Shown here one piece after another: positions 34,795 through 46,000 of a DNA stretch of 64,000 bases. The notes below the pieces were generated by a model. That model had not been told where the DNA came from and did not search any database. It saw only the letters and a list, made by a program, of their open reading frames with translations. Every line of letters begins with the position of its first letter. The first letter of the stretch is position 1. The translations under genes were made by a program, and so were the position numbers. Location of the stretch: assembly GCA_037576195.1 (NCBI GenBank), contig CM075102.1, positions 45,380,745 to 45,444,744 on the forward strand. The letters run 5' to 3'. This DNA is from Phytoseiulus persimilis. Its lineage: Eukaryota > Arthropoda > Arachnida > Mesostigmata > Phytoseiidae.

Positions 34795-35343
34795 CAGTGA
34801 GGCCTCCATAATATCAACCCCCATTGTATCAAATTTCGATTATATCAGCCTCCCTTCGTATCAAACTTCGATTATATCAACCTCCATTACATAAACCGTC
34901 GATTAGATCGATTCAGGACTGAAACAATCTCGATCATATCAACCTTCATGGGATTTCGCCCGCTAAAAGTCGATGTTTTCGAAGAGACAGGTCCCATAAT
35001 GCTCTGAACGAAACTTCTAGCCGGCTACACTACGGATGTAGGAACGGCTTTACTCGCAAAATCTGATTCAAGGAACGATTGAGCTCCCAGAGTGACCTGA
35101 TATAACATTTGGGGATTCCTCGGGATCTTGTCGACTCAATCTTGACATTCCTCCACATTTTCGAAAGTTTCTCGATGCCAGCTGAAAGCTCTCGCTTGAA
35201 GCACTCGCGAAATAATTGTAAACTAGACAAAATCATCTTCAAATAACCTGAAAAACTGCTAGAGCTTCACCCGAGAATATTTCTCGAACAATCTGACGGA
35301 CCTTCGTTCGGGAAAACGGCCTGATATAATCGAGATTTCACTA
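34795..35343. mobile_element. pogo/Tigger-like MITE with TA flanks
   Basis: The left end CAGTGAGGCCTCCATAATAT is preceded by TA (34793-34794). The right end, read inward on the minus strand, is TAGTGAAATCTCGATTATAT and is followed by TA (35344-35345). About two thirds of the first 25 positions match between the two inverted ends. Tc1/mariner-superfamily pogo elements typically start CAGTnnAACCTC and duplicate TA. Inside the left end are tandem copies of a subterminal unit (34811-34904). No transposase frame is present; the longest internal frame is a 70-codon minus-strand one without motifs. The size, 549 bp, suits a non-autonomous element. Confidence 0.6.
34811..34904 (+). repeat. three tandem copies of a 31-32 bp subterminal unit
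   Basis: Units begin ATATCA(A/G)CC and end TTTCGATT, CTTCGATT and CGTCGATT, of 31, 32 and 31 bp; a looser fourth copy follows near 34936. They sit just inside the left terminus of the pogo-like element, where transposase-binding repeats are expected. Confidence 0.75.
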
Positions 35344-35562
35344 TATGTGCATAATGGGTTCAGGTCGACAATGACTCTGCGGGACACGGTATGTTTCTGG
35401 ATAGCGTTCCTTCGGCGGAAATCTTTGGATTCAGGAGTCCGGAGTTTACTCTATTGTCTGTGGTAATTCGTTTGGGGCCGAGACTGCGCAGAGGAGTTTC
35501 TGACAGCCTCGAGCAGTGGTTCTCCATCTTCTGGCTCCCGTGAAGCCAATCGGAAGCTGGAA

Positions 35563-35790
35563 TCAGATCGCCCCCCTCCGAAGCATAGAGGGCAAGAATC
35601 GATACTCATGAGACAATAGGTGGTCCAGCGACCTCAGCAAATGCGCGTCACCTGCGTTTGGTGGACAGAGAGGCATTGTGAGTGGATTTCTGCTTGCGAG
35701 TTGGCAGTCGTCACAACTTCTGACGACAGCTTCATTGTGCCCGTCGATGTTGGGATAATGAATTTGAGATGTCGCACGCGATGTCAGCAC
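35563..35790 (-). mobile_element. Ty3/gypsy integrase zinc-finger remnant
   Basis: The minus-strand translation contains HYPNIDGHNEAVVRSCDDCQ followed by LASRNPL, the second half of the HHCC zinc-binding domain that opens retroelement integrases (H...VRSC..CQ). The DDE catalytic core that should follow is not recognisable. It lies in the right order and orientation after the RT and RNase H remnants. Confidence 0.7.
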
Positions 35791-35889
35791 GATTTCGGGA
35801 CATGGGGGATATGGGATACTCAGTTTAGCCTGTCACGAGTAGAGAGGGCGAAAAGAAAGTTTCTGCGTTCAATATTCGGCCAGGCGTTA

Positions 35890-36110
35890 TTGATGCACTT
35901 GTTGGCTCGGGATCCTGTCGAATCGGTTGACATCGATTTCTCCACCGTGTCGGGCGAGGCGGCGCTGATTTTTTCAGAATCGTCGTCCAACTCGTTGCGG
36001 ACTATGACTCTGTCGTGCGACTCGACATTGCCAACGAGGTCGCTCTGCTGCTTTGAGGTGAGACAAGACAACGCGGATTCCACTCTGCCCAACACTGACG
36101 ACGGTAGGCA
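35890..36110 (-). mobile_element. gypsy RNase H remnant, frameshifted
   Basis: Short pieces in different minus-strand frames resemble the gypsy RNase H segment: GIRVVLSHLKAAERP (compare G-VLSH-ERP), then SRTTES and VNRFDRI in other frames. At least two frame changes. The call depends on position between the RT and integrase pieces. Confidence 0.45.
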
Positions 36111-36149
36111 GACTTGGATCGTGGTGGGTCAGGGGTGATTGATCTGGGT

Positions 36150-36770
36150 TATTGCCTAATCGTTTGGAAGCCTTTTTGACACAGGCGAGGCAACTCGTGT
36201 TTTTTTTGTTCGAGGAGATGGGTTTTCATGGGTTCATTCAGTGTCTCCAAATCCGGAATGAATCGACTGTGAGAAATGATCAGGCCGAGCGCTGCGCGAG
36301 GCTCGAGGATGTTTAGGGGTAAGGCATTTATGCGATTACCTCGGGCTTCCGGGGACTGGTCTTCCACCTTCGAGAAACACGTTGAGAAACACTGCTTTAG
36401 AGAGTCTCTTCTCCTGTTCCTTGATCGTCGAACCGGTGATCAAGATATCATCAACGTGTCCTGTTGTACCTATTTGTTCATGTGGGAAAGTGTATGGTTG
36501 AAAGGTACCTGGAGCTCTTTTCACAACCTTGTCGTTTTGAAGAGTCCTTCAACCGTATTCAGGGAGGGCTGGGATCCTGCGATGTTAGCTTTGATCGGAT
36601 CTGTGGACAAGCTTGTACACGATTGATTCGATGTATACTTTCCGCCATTCATTTTCGCCAAATGGTAGGCGATTGATATGGATCATCTCCGCTCCGTTGA
36701 GCTCAGTGCAGCACACCTTGATATCGGTTCGAGTACTCCTTGGTTCACGAGTTACCGAATTCCCGATTCC
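36150..36770 (-). mobile_element. Ty3/gypsy reverse transcriptase remnant, broken
   Basis: On the minus strand, in order but in changing frames with internal stops: NQGVLEPIS near 36750, AKMNGGKY near 36650, TVEGLFKTTRL near 36550, APGTFQ near 36510, then HVDDILITGSTIKEQEKRL (the YVDD-type active site with His in place of Tyr) near 36440, and GLIISHSRFIPDLETLNEPM at about 36270. These are the palm and connection segments of a gypsy RT. Several frameshifts and stops show it is dead. No LTRs were identified. Gag and protease would be expected to the right, above 36.8 kb, but are not recognisable. Confidence 0.75.
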
Positions 36771-37013
36771 ACCCTTGAGTGTGAGACGCAGGCTGTAGGG
36801 TGCACTTTTCCAATGTTTATGACGAGTTTCCCCTTATTTTGAAGCTCGGCCCGGATGGCGTACATTTCCGAGTCCTCAGCACAAAACTGCGGGGAAATTT
36901 CGTTTGAGAATCCGCCGACGTTTTCCGTTTCCATGGAAGATTTATTTCGATTGCTTATCAGAGTTCGATCTTCAAAGAATTTCACCATGGTAGGATCTCA
37001 TCCGATCGAACTG

Positions 37014-37061
37014 TAGCCGACTGGTTCACTCTCTCGATCTCGTAGCAGTCGGTTCGAATCC
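37014..37061 (+). repeat. tRNA-like pol III A/B boxes (possible SINE)
   Basis: TAGCCGACTGG (37014-37024) fits the A-box consensus TRGCNNANYNGG, and GGTTCGAATCC (37051-37061) is a perfect B-box, spaced as in a tRNA gene. The acceptor stem does not pair and the T stem has mismatches, so this is not a functional tRNA. A tRNA-derived SINE head is the likeliest reading. No poly(A) tail or flanking duplication was identified. Confidence 0.35.
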
Positions 37062-37079
37062 GTTCCTGTGCATGGCTAC

Positions 37080-40000
37080 GGAACCGCTCACCGTTGCGAT
37101 GGTGTTGGATGACTCCCTCCGAGTTGAGTTGCACTTAGGACCGGCAGACGCAGGCTTTGCCTCCTGAGTCGCATCCTCATTCGCCGTGAAGGAGAACTCG
37201 ACGCCACGCTGAAGATCATGCCGCGGATCAAGACTTCTTCCGGCGACCGCTTTACGGTTTTCGGCTGCTGTCGAACCCCTAGGATATCCGAATAGTCCGT
37301 GGCGTCAACCTGCTGCTTCGATAGAATGGAAATATGACCTGGTTCCCCGTGAGCGCTCGTGGATAGTGTCCCCTCATTCTACGATGATTGCCCAGTCAGC
37401 TTCTGCGGCACCTCCAAGATAACACCCACGAGTTTCTCCGAAGAGCAATTGCATCTTTCGATCCTGAGTCACCTCATTCTTCGTTCGAAGAAGCGATTCG
37501 ACACTGAAAACAACTTCGTGAGAGGTTCGTTCCTGCTGTCCGGTCCGATGTGTGATCTCAAAGAACTGCAAAAAGCCTTGGCCGAATCTCCTTCATGGAT
37601 GATCCGAGAACTTGGAAACTTGTGTCAGCATGAATATCAAGCGTTGCCTGCCGACGTTTACAAATTCAAAAAACCCCTCCTCTGTTTAGGTCAATCCTGC
37701 ATCAAGCAAAATCTTATTTCGAAGGGGTGATACCAGTCATGGTGAGAAACTACAAGAAATCCTAGGGATTGGAGCGCCGACGGAAATATAGGGTCGAGTA
37801 GCTTGCGGCAGCTGTGGAAGATGTGAAATCGCAAGGAGCGCTCCATTTTCCGCAACTTGAATCTGGGAGATCGTGGCGTTTCATGCTAATGTTGTGTGGA
37901 GATCCGTGAAATTGGGTAACGGAATTAAATTGGATAAATATTCCTCTAGACAGACATCTGCCTCGGTGCTTCTTTCCTGAGTATATCGTGCGAAGAGATT
38001 GTCAATCCTCGACCAATCCGCTACACCAGAGGCGAGATACTGGCACTGACCGGAATCGCACTGAAAGTTTTGATCTTGAACGACTTCCAATACTTGATAA
38101 TGTAGTATACGTACGAAATTAAGTTCAGAACAGAACGCAATGGTGAGGCACAGTTTTTTTCGCAATGCGCGGCGAAGGACACATCGCCGCGTCAGAAACA
38201 CTGGTATTTGAAAATCTGATCGGAGCAGAATTCTTGAGGGGTCACACGTTGGTGAGGCTTCTCATTTGTATACCCTGTCTTGTAGGAGGCGTTTATGGTC
38301 AGGCGCGCAAAACTGGATCAACTCGCCACATATTGGATTGAGTCTCGTCGAGAACAGTATTTGCTATGGAACGAGCTAAAGATTTGTACGGCCGGAAGGA
38401 GGAGAAATCCACCGGCTGAATGACGCCGGTGAGTTCCCCGAAAATCAGTCATTCATTTTGATGGAACTCGGCGGGTTCACAGGCATTCGAGTGTGTCGTC
38501 CCTTCTAGCTGGGGGATCTTCGAGTTTCGGGAGCGATTTTCGGGACAGCTTCGATTTGTTTGGATTCATGTTGCGTTCCGCTCCGAACGCCGTAATTCGG
38601 CACCCTCTCGAGCGATTTCGGCGATTTTTTTCGGATTGTCTCCCGTCAAAGCGTTGTGCTGTGTTGTAAACAGGTTACGGCTCCAGCTTGGTACGTGGTT
38701 TCCCGGTCGGAGGATATGCGACGAATGGCGGAATAAACTTTCTCGCCGTCTCGGAAAAAATTGAGCTCTGTTCCCGTCTCTGACGCACGACGTCGATTTT
38801 GATGAGAACAGATGCGATTGTCAAGCTTTCAGACGACGAAAATTCAACTGAAATTGCTCGGGAGGGTGCCGAGTGAAGGCGTCCGGACGGGAACGCAACA
38901 TGAGTCTGATCAGATTGGTGCTCTCCTCAAAATCGCTCCTAAATTCCCGAATTCAGCCATAACCAGAACTGTTGTTTTTCATGTTTGTTTCAGGAGACGA
39001 ACTGGATGGAGCTATATCGGATCGGCTTTCCGACTGACCATCAGTGAAGGTTTTCTTGTCAGAGCTAGGAGTCGATGTTTTCGTTCCTCATGTGATTTAG
39101 GATCGATGGTCTTTATTGGTCGCCTTCACCAAATAATATTATGTATTGTTCAGTTTCGGAAAATCACATGCGTCGATTACCATCTCGCCATGGATACACA
39201 ATGTGAGCTTCATCCCTCCAGCGGGGCTTAGTTCAGAGTTTTCCACTTTTCCCTGGGAAGAACAGTTTCTCCTAATATACATCCATAGAGTTGGATTCTT
39301 ACGCTCGGACTGCGTGACATCCAAAATCACTCCGCTATGAAATTTTCATGCGATAAGAACACAGATCGAATCTTCATCCAGAATATGAAGCTAATCCGCG
39401 CGAGCAGAACGATTCCGGAGAGGATGAGAACTTCTCATGTCGCTACGTGGCAAGCTCCAGGTTGACTTATCACTGATATCATAGGAGCTTTGGGACTCCC
39501 TCCGATCCCGATTTCAGTGCTGCTCTTCTCACCGTGACACAGGATCATCTTCCTTCTGGGAGATGCGGTTGGAAGGACGTCATTGATGTGAGCGATTGTC
39601 GAAGTTATCGATTCGAGGAGGGTAGTCAATGAGTAATCTTCACGTGATTCTCTTCTCAGCCTGCCTGCCATTGCATCCGAGGATAATTGCGTCTTCCAAC
39701 ACGATTCCTCGAAGTCCGATAGCTATTAGAAGAAAATCGCAATCAACACAGAGAGTGGATCATTCCACACGAAGCAAGGCTGTCTCGATTGCTCGACAAC
39801 TGGTACCAAGTAATGGGTGAGCTCCCCCTTCTTGTGAGGGAGTCTCGTGAGAGAAGTCAGCTCGCACTTCTTGGGGGCCGCTGCCTCTCCGGAGCCGGCA
39901 TTGTCGACCATCCGCCGCCTTCTGCCGAGCTTAAGGTTGGTGAGGCTGCTTCTTGGTGAATGGTCGGGCGAAACGCAGCCGGTCCCTGATTCGCCCATTA

Positions 40001-43000
40001 GGAAGCTCCCCACCTTGGACCAGGGTGCGGCAGCAGCAGTCTGTCTTCGCCTATGTTATCGACGTCGCAAGAAGTGAGTGGGCTAGTGTGTTGCTGTCAG
40101 TTGGTCAGCCAAACAAAATGGGGAAATTAGATGCGATCGATCTGGCTCGTATCGCACAGTCTGCCGTTGACGTCTGGAATGCGATCGCCGATTGCACCTC
40201 TCGACGACCGTTACTCGAAAGCAACAATACGAGATAGAACATCAACGACTCAACCTGCCCCTTAAGCTTTATGCCTCAATTCCCGCCTGTTCACGGAGAG
40301 TGCATTTGATGTGAGCAGAAAAGAAGTAGACTGAGGATTCTCGCCTATCTTAACCGTAAGGATGTTATCAGAGACTTCGGACAGGCGTCAGCGGAATTCG
40401 GGGGCCTCTTTGTCCTGTATGATGGCTGGAATTCATATGGTTTCGCCGTACGAGAGGAATTCGCGCTGATCTAATCGTTGGTTCCATCAAGAGGGATGAA
40501 TTTTCTGTCAGAGGACTACGTTCCGAGAAGAATCAAGGAGATCTTGAATTCGTCCTGATAATGTCCAATCGTAGCGTCATGGAGGAAGAAATACCCAACG
40601 TGAGACGACCTCTTTTCCATATGTTGGGCTCTGACTCGGTGGATCCTCATTGTTGTGGGGGTCTAGCGTACAGGGCGCTGCATCAAAGCTCGAGGCTGGA
40701 CTGGCCTGATCGAGAGCGTGATTCACATCAGCTCCCACGGGTTTGCCGAACGGATTACACTCGAGACTCAAGGAGCGAGAGCGTTCATATTTACGGCTCT
40801 TTCACCTGAAGCAATGTCAAGGTGTAATGTTGAGAGATTCCCGTTTCGAATCGCGCGCTTACACAATACCAATTCGGTTTCGAACACAGAAACACGGCGT
40901 TGCTCAATGTGACCCGGAGGTTTCCCTCGGGAGTGAAAAAATTACAAACGCTGCCTTGGGTTGTTTGAAAGTTTCCGTAGGAGGAGATGCGCGTTCCGCT
41001 GCCGTCCCACGAGTTCCTCCAGGCGACTGCAAAGCTCTTGGGTCAAATACCATTCGCATCTAGACCTCATTTTTGCATGCTGACGCCCACCATAGAATGG
41101 GATACGGAAAGCAGAAGCGCTCCGTTCGACTCGGAAAACCACTTCAACGAACCTCGGCCGCTGCAAAACATTGTTGCTCCGCTCCGCCGGATCGATTGAC
41201 CCAAAGAAGTCTCAGATGTGAGTCCCGATTGCAAGCTTCTCGACGCCACGCAACTCAATTGCATAAGCATGGGGGTAGGAGAAGAGGGGGAGAAGAGGGG
41301 GACTAGGGCGGCATTTTCGAAGGGATGGTATTATCAGGGGCCGACCTCGATGTGACGTGAGGAACAACTCATGACAGAAGAAACGTTTCGAGCGGAAAGA
41401 ATATTGTGTTCTGCTCATCTATCCACCTCAGTATTCATAGTTCATGTCCCAACAACAATCGAAGTCGGCATGGTCAAATGTGAACGGGAATTTTCCAGCC
41501 CGAAGTTGATGGAAGATCATACTCCGCCGAAGACCTGAGAGTCAAAACTGTCTCGTGTTTCCATGGCTCGACCACGAGCTGGAGATCCAGATCAACTTCG
41601 GAGAGTTCTCGGGGTCGGCCTTTGCTTCGAGTCATATTCCTGATATTCAAAATAGACGTAATAATTAGAACGCAGTAGAAGCGTCTCGGAATTCGAGCGG
41701 GCACGTGGTAAGGGATAGGAGACTTCCAAGCTCAACTGGACCTGTTATTCTCGGGGAATATGTATCCCGGAGGCTGTGCGCTCCTTCGATGATGTAATAC
41801 ACAAACAGAAGCTGGAAGGTGGAGGAGTAACAAGTTCGAAATCTCGGTGTTCAGCCCCAGGCGGAACTTGGTACTCGCACACCGCTGGGTCAACGAAGGG
41901 ATCGAGGAGAGAAAGCGAGTTGAAGCCGTAGTTTGAGAAGAAAGTTTCTAGAAGACTTAGTTGATCGCTATACAGTTTCTGCTGGTGCAGATGGAGAGGC
42001 GTCGAGTCGCTCCGAGTCTCTGAGGGAACCGAGAAGGCACTCGAGGGTCGCATTTGACCCGATAAAACGTGTCGTAATTTATTGGTCTGCTCGGTGGGGT
42101 CAGTGAGCGCAGCACACATAAGCTGTTTCATCCATCGGTTCCGTCCCTCTTTTCTCCCGCAGTCTTGGCTGTGAAGTATTTCTCTTACCTCACTATTGCA
42201 CCCTTCTTCCCTCTTTCATGGAATGAAGGCAGAGCGGAGTCCGAGAGCTCATGTGAACTTTTCGCAATAAGTGTCCTCCGAGGCGTCAAATGCACTGGGA
42301 AGACGTAGGAGGAATTTTGAGCAGTATGGTTGGGAAGAAGGAGAAGTGGTGCCGGTGAACGAGCGAGCGAGTCACGGCGGAGAGGGAAAATACTCAACAA
42401 CGGTTCTCCGATTGTTGATGACGTTCGAATTCAGAAGCCGATTCCTAATTTTTCTTCCACCCTGCTCAGCTATTGATCGAATTTTCCTCAGCACTCTCGC
42501 CTCGACATTTCTCTCCGAGTGGACCGAAATGGAGTCAGCGCTTTTTTGAAACTGCGAGGACTGTTCGTCCCGTTCATGAATCACGTGCGGCCCTCTGCTG
42601 TGGTCAGCTTTCATGAGCCCTTCCAGGTTCCAATCTTCAATTTCCTACGGACAGAGGGAAGCTGAGCCCTCCTCTTCCGACCTGAACCTCCCTGGCGGGT
42701 ATCGAGCGCCTGTCTTGCGGAAGACCCGCGAGTTCGTTCATGAATGGAACGGAGACGAATCGGACGCGAATTCCCGACCAGCCAAGGTATCGGAACCGCA
42801 CAAATATCCAGCTGTATTCTCCTTCATTCAGCGTCGAAGCTAGACGGCCATCAGCTGCTTGAGTTTCAGGTCGATCGGCGACCCGCGGAAATTCCACTAA
42901 CACTCGGGAAAAGTGTCATATCATCCCGAGTAAGCGTACTACTGCTGTTACGGATAATTCTTGATCCTGGTTATTCTCCGGAACGATCTCGCCTCCTTAA

Positions 43001-46000
43001 TCCCGATTTCGAGGCATTGGATAGTAGGGCAGCTCATGATTTGATGAGTTTGAAGAAAGTTTTCAGAGGATCGAAGTCTCCACCCCCCAAAATCATGGTT
43101 GGACAACATTGGAGCGACCGATCAACGGTGACCGATGTGCGTCTTTTGCGATTCGCGGTCGATCCCGAGTGATTCACTTTCTAGAAAATCGCAAATGCTC
43201 CGGATTTGAATCTGGTTTTCTCGGAACGATTCATTCGTGCATTCGCCCCTTACTTGAGACGGGTCTCGTACCACACATGGGCTCCATATTTATCTCTTCG
43301 TCTGTACGAGCATTTCATGGGAGCATGAGACTGCATGGGGTAGTGTGCATGCAGGGCAGAGCCCTGGCAACTATGATCCGGATCACAGAGGGCTCCATCT
43401 CAAACAAGGGCTATTCGAGAAGCACTTACCCTTTGGTGTGACACCAGTAAGATTTTCTCTTCTCAGGCCCCCGACAAGGATATAGATCGCGCTTCTCGCG
43501 ACTGAGAGCCTTGAGTGTATGTGTATAGAGATCACGTAGCCGAAAGTTGTCCCACCAGCGTGATCAGTCCCCTGCCAATGTTGCCTTTAATTCTCGAACG
43601 CATGTCAAGTGAAAGTGACGTCTGACCTAGTACTCCGTGATGGGGTTATCGATGCTCGCCATCGTTTGAATGACATTACTCTTGTTGTGCTTCGAACTCG
43701 GTGGTTTAGCGCTGATCGCGTTCCTAATGACCGAAAACTCGGAAGTTTCCAGCAACACTGGTCAGGGCAAGCTTCACGGAGTACAACACGAAAGTAACCG
43801 TGAAGATTTGGAGTGAGCGACGCCAGAGGGACTTTTCTGCGAGAATACTCGGCGGATCGAAACAGAAGTTTTCTACAAACTGTCAGTCGTCGCTCATCCA
43901 ACGGCTCGTTTGTTCGCGGAGGCCGTTTGAACGGGAAAAAAGGTCCCGATAATTGTGACACTGCCATTCCCCAGGAGAACGGCCACTCTGGTCGTCTGTA
44001 TTGGAACAGCTCGGCCGTTTCCTCGGCTCCTCTCGCACCCCCGGAGTTACTTCCCGCTTTCCTGCAGCTCCCCACTTTGTCTTCGCTTTATTCGCCGCTA
44101 TTTGCGACGATTCTCGTAAAGTTGTGACGCCATGTGGGAGCTACCCGCTCGCCTCCGACCGAGTTTTGTTCAGAGCCCCTTTGTTTCTCGCCAAGCTGAC
44201 AAACAGGCATGAGATGGCACATGGGAGGGGTCAGCTCGCCGGCCGACGCTGTGTACTTTGTTCACCATCCCCATTTGTGTTTCCTTTCGCGAACCGTTTT
44301 TCGGTAGGTTCGTTAGCCAGCATCAGAAAACAGGCCTGCTCCGGAGTTGACACGGTCCGAAATTAGAAATTGCTCAGCGGGATGCTTTTCCTCCCACGGC
44401 GCTTGAGCTCTTGCCCATTGACTCGTTTCCGGTTGAGTTTTTTTCTGTTCCTCACGCCGATTGAAGGAAGGCATCTCAGAGAACATCGGACACAATCAAA
44501 TGCGGGGTTGCCTCGACGAATGTGCTGCGGCAATCACGTTTGAGCTCATTCTCGGACTGTGCTCGTCTGGGGCAGGAAGCAATGCGACGAATGCTGCCCG
44601 GCGAGTCGCGTCCGCGAGTTTCTCCACTGAGCCTATCCGCAGCTGGCATTTTGAAAATCGTCGAAAAATTTAGGTTCATGCAGAGCTCAGGCCCTTCACT
44701 GGTGGGGAGTGGGTGGTTCGTTCGTTCGTCGGACTGGAATGTCGGAGAGGCCAAGCTGGAAAGAAAATCGAAGTTTGGTCGTTGGATTTCGCAATCACGC
44801 TCCGATCATTTACATCCCGAATGAGGAATGAACGAGGAGCTGAAAATATTGCTCGTACGAAGTTTGAACGACGCACATATGACGCTATGAAGCATGAACA
44901 TGTACGCATTCTGTGAGTTGTCATTCATCTTGACTTGGAGAGCGTAGGGTAGAAGAGGCGGGCAACTCAGCATATACCGTTATCGTTCGCCGGAGCAGAC
45001 GGTACTCTCTTCTGTCATCCGAGAGCATTATCCGTCACAACAAAAATTCGATCTTGCTGAAACGAATTCATTAAAACCGTTCCGAAGCGTCGCGACTCCT
45101 TTGAGCATGAGGCGGAGTCTAGAATCCACAGCCAGAGGAATCTAATACGATGCGTGGCTCCACGATCATGATGTCGATCGCGATGAGGACGGCGATTCGT
45201 GATATGCGGAATCTCTCTTGGGGATGAATCGGTCTTCGTTTTTTCCTTGTGTTGCAACCGATACGGAGTCTTGCCCGCCGCCCAGCCGCCGAGTGGGGCA
45301 CGTTACTGCCAATACGGGTATCTCTCACGAGAGGATTGTGCTCTGGGATCACTTGCAGCAGAACGAAGAGCTGGACGGCAACTCTGACACCTCGTCCTGA
45401 GGGAAACCCACTAACTGAAGAGGTGCCTGACGGACCTCTCCTGCGTGGCTGCTCTTCCAACATCCTCGATATTGCTTTCCATGATAATAGTTCTTCTCGG
45501 CGAGACTTTCTCTCCCATTTTCTTACTTGTCGAATATTTGATTCATAAGTCAGCGGCTCATTCTTGCTCCCTTTCCCTGTATTGCATCCCGTATCGTCAG
45601 GGTCATCCAACTCATTTCTCGCAAGGGTCCCAGCGCAGCACGCTTCGAAGCGCGAATGATGAGGAAGAGTCGACCGCTTTCGAGATCCGTATCGTCATTC
45701 GTCGATCTCGCGGAGCGAAACCCCACCGTCCGTGCTCGAGGTAGTTCACTCCGTATAGGGCAGATCTGGTTCTGCGAATAAGTATAATCTGGTTTTGTGT
45801 CGTGGTTTACTTTATCCGTTCTCACACTGCGCCCGACTCCTATCCCGTAATGGGGGCGTTCGTCCGATTCGCTCGCCTTTCTCGGATGAGGATGGTTTCG
45901 CCACGCAGATGACTCCCTTAAACAACGGCCCTGCGATTGCTCTGCCCACGTGCGTTGGTGGAAAGAAACCCCCGAAGAGTTTAGACACTTACACGACGGG

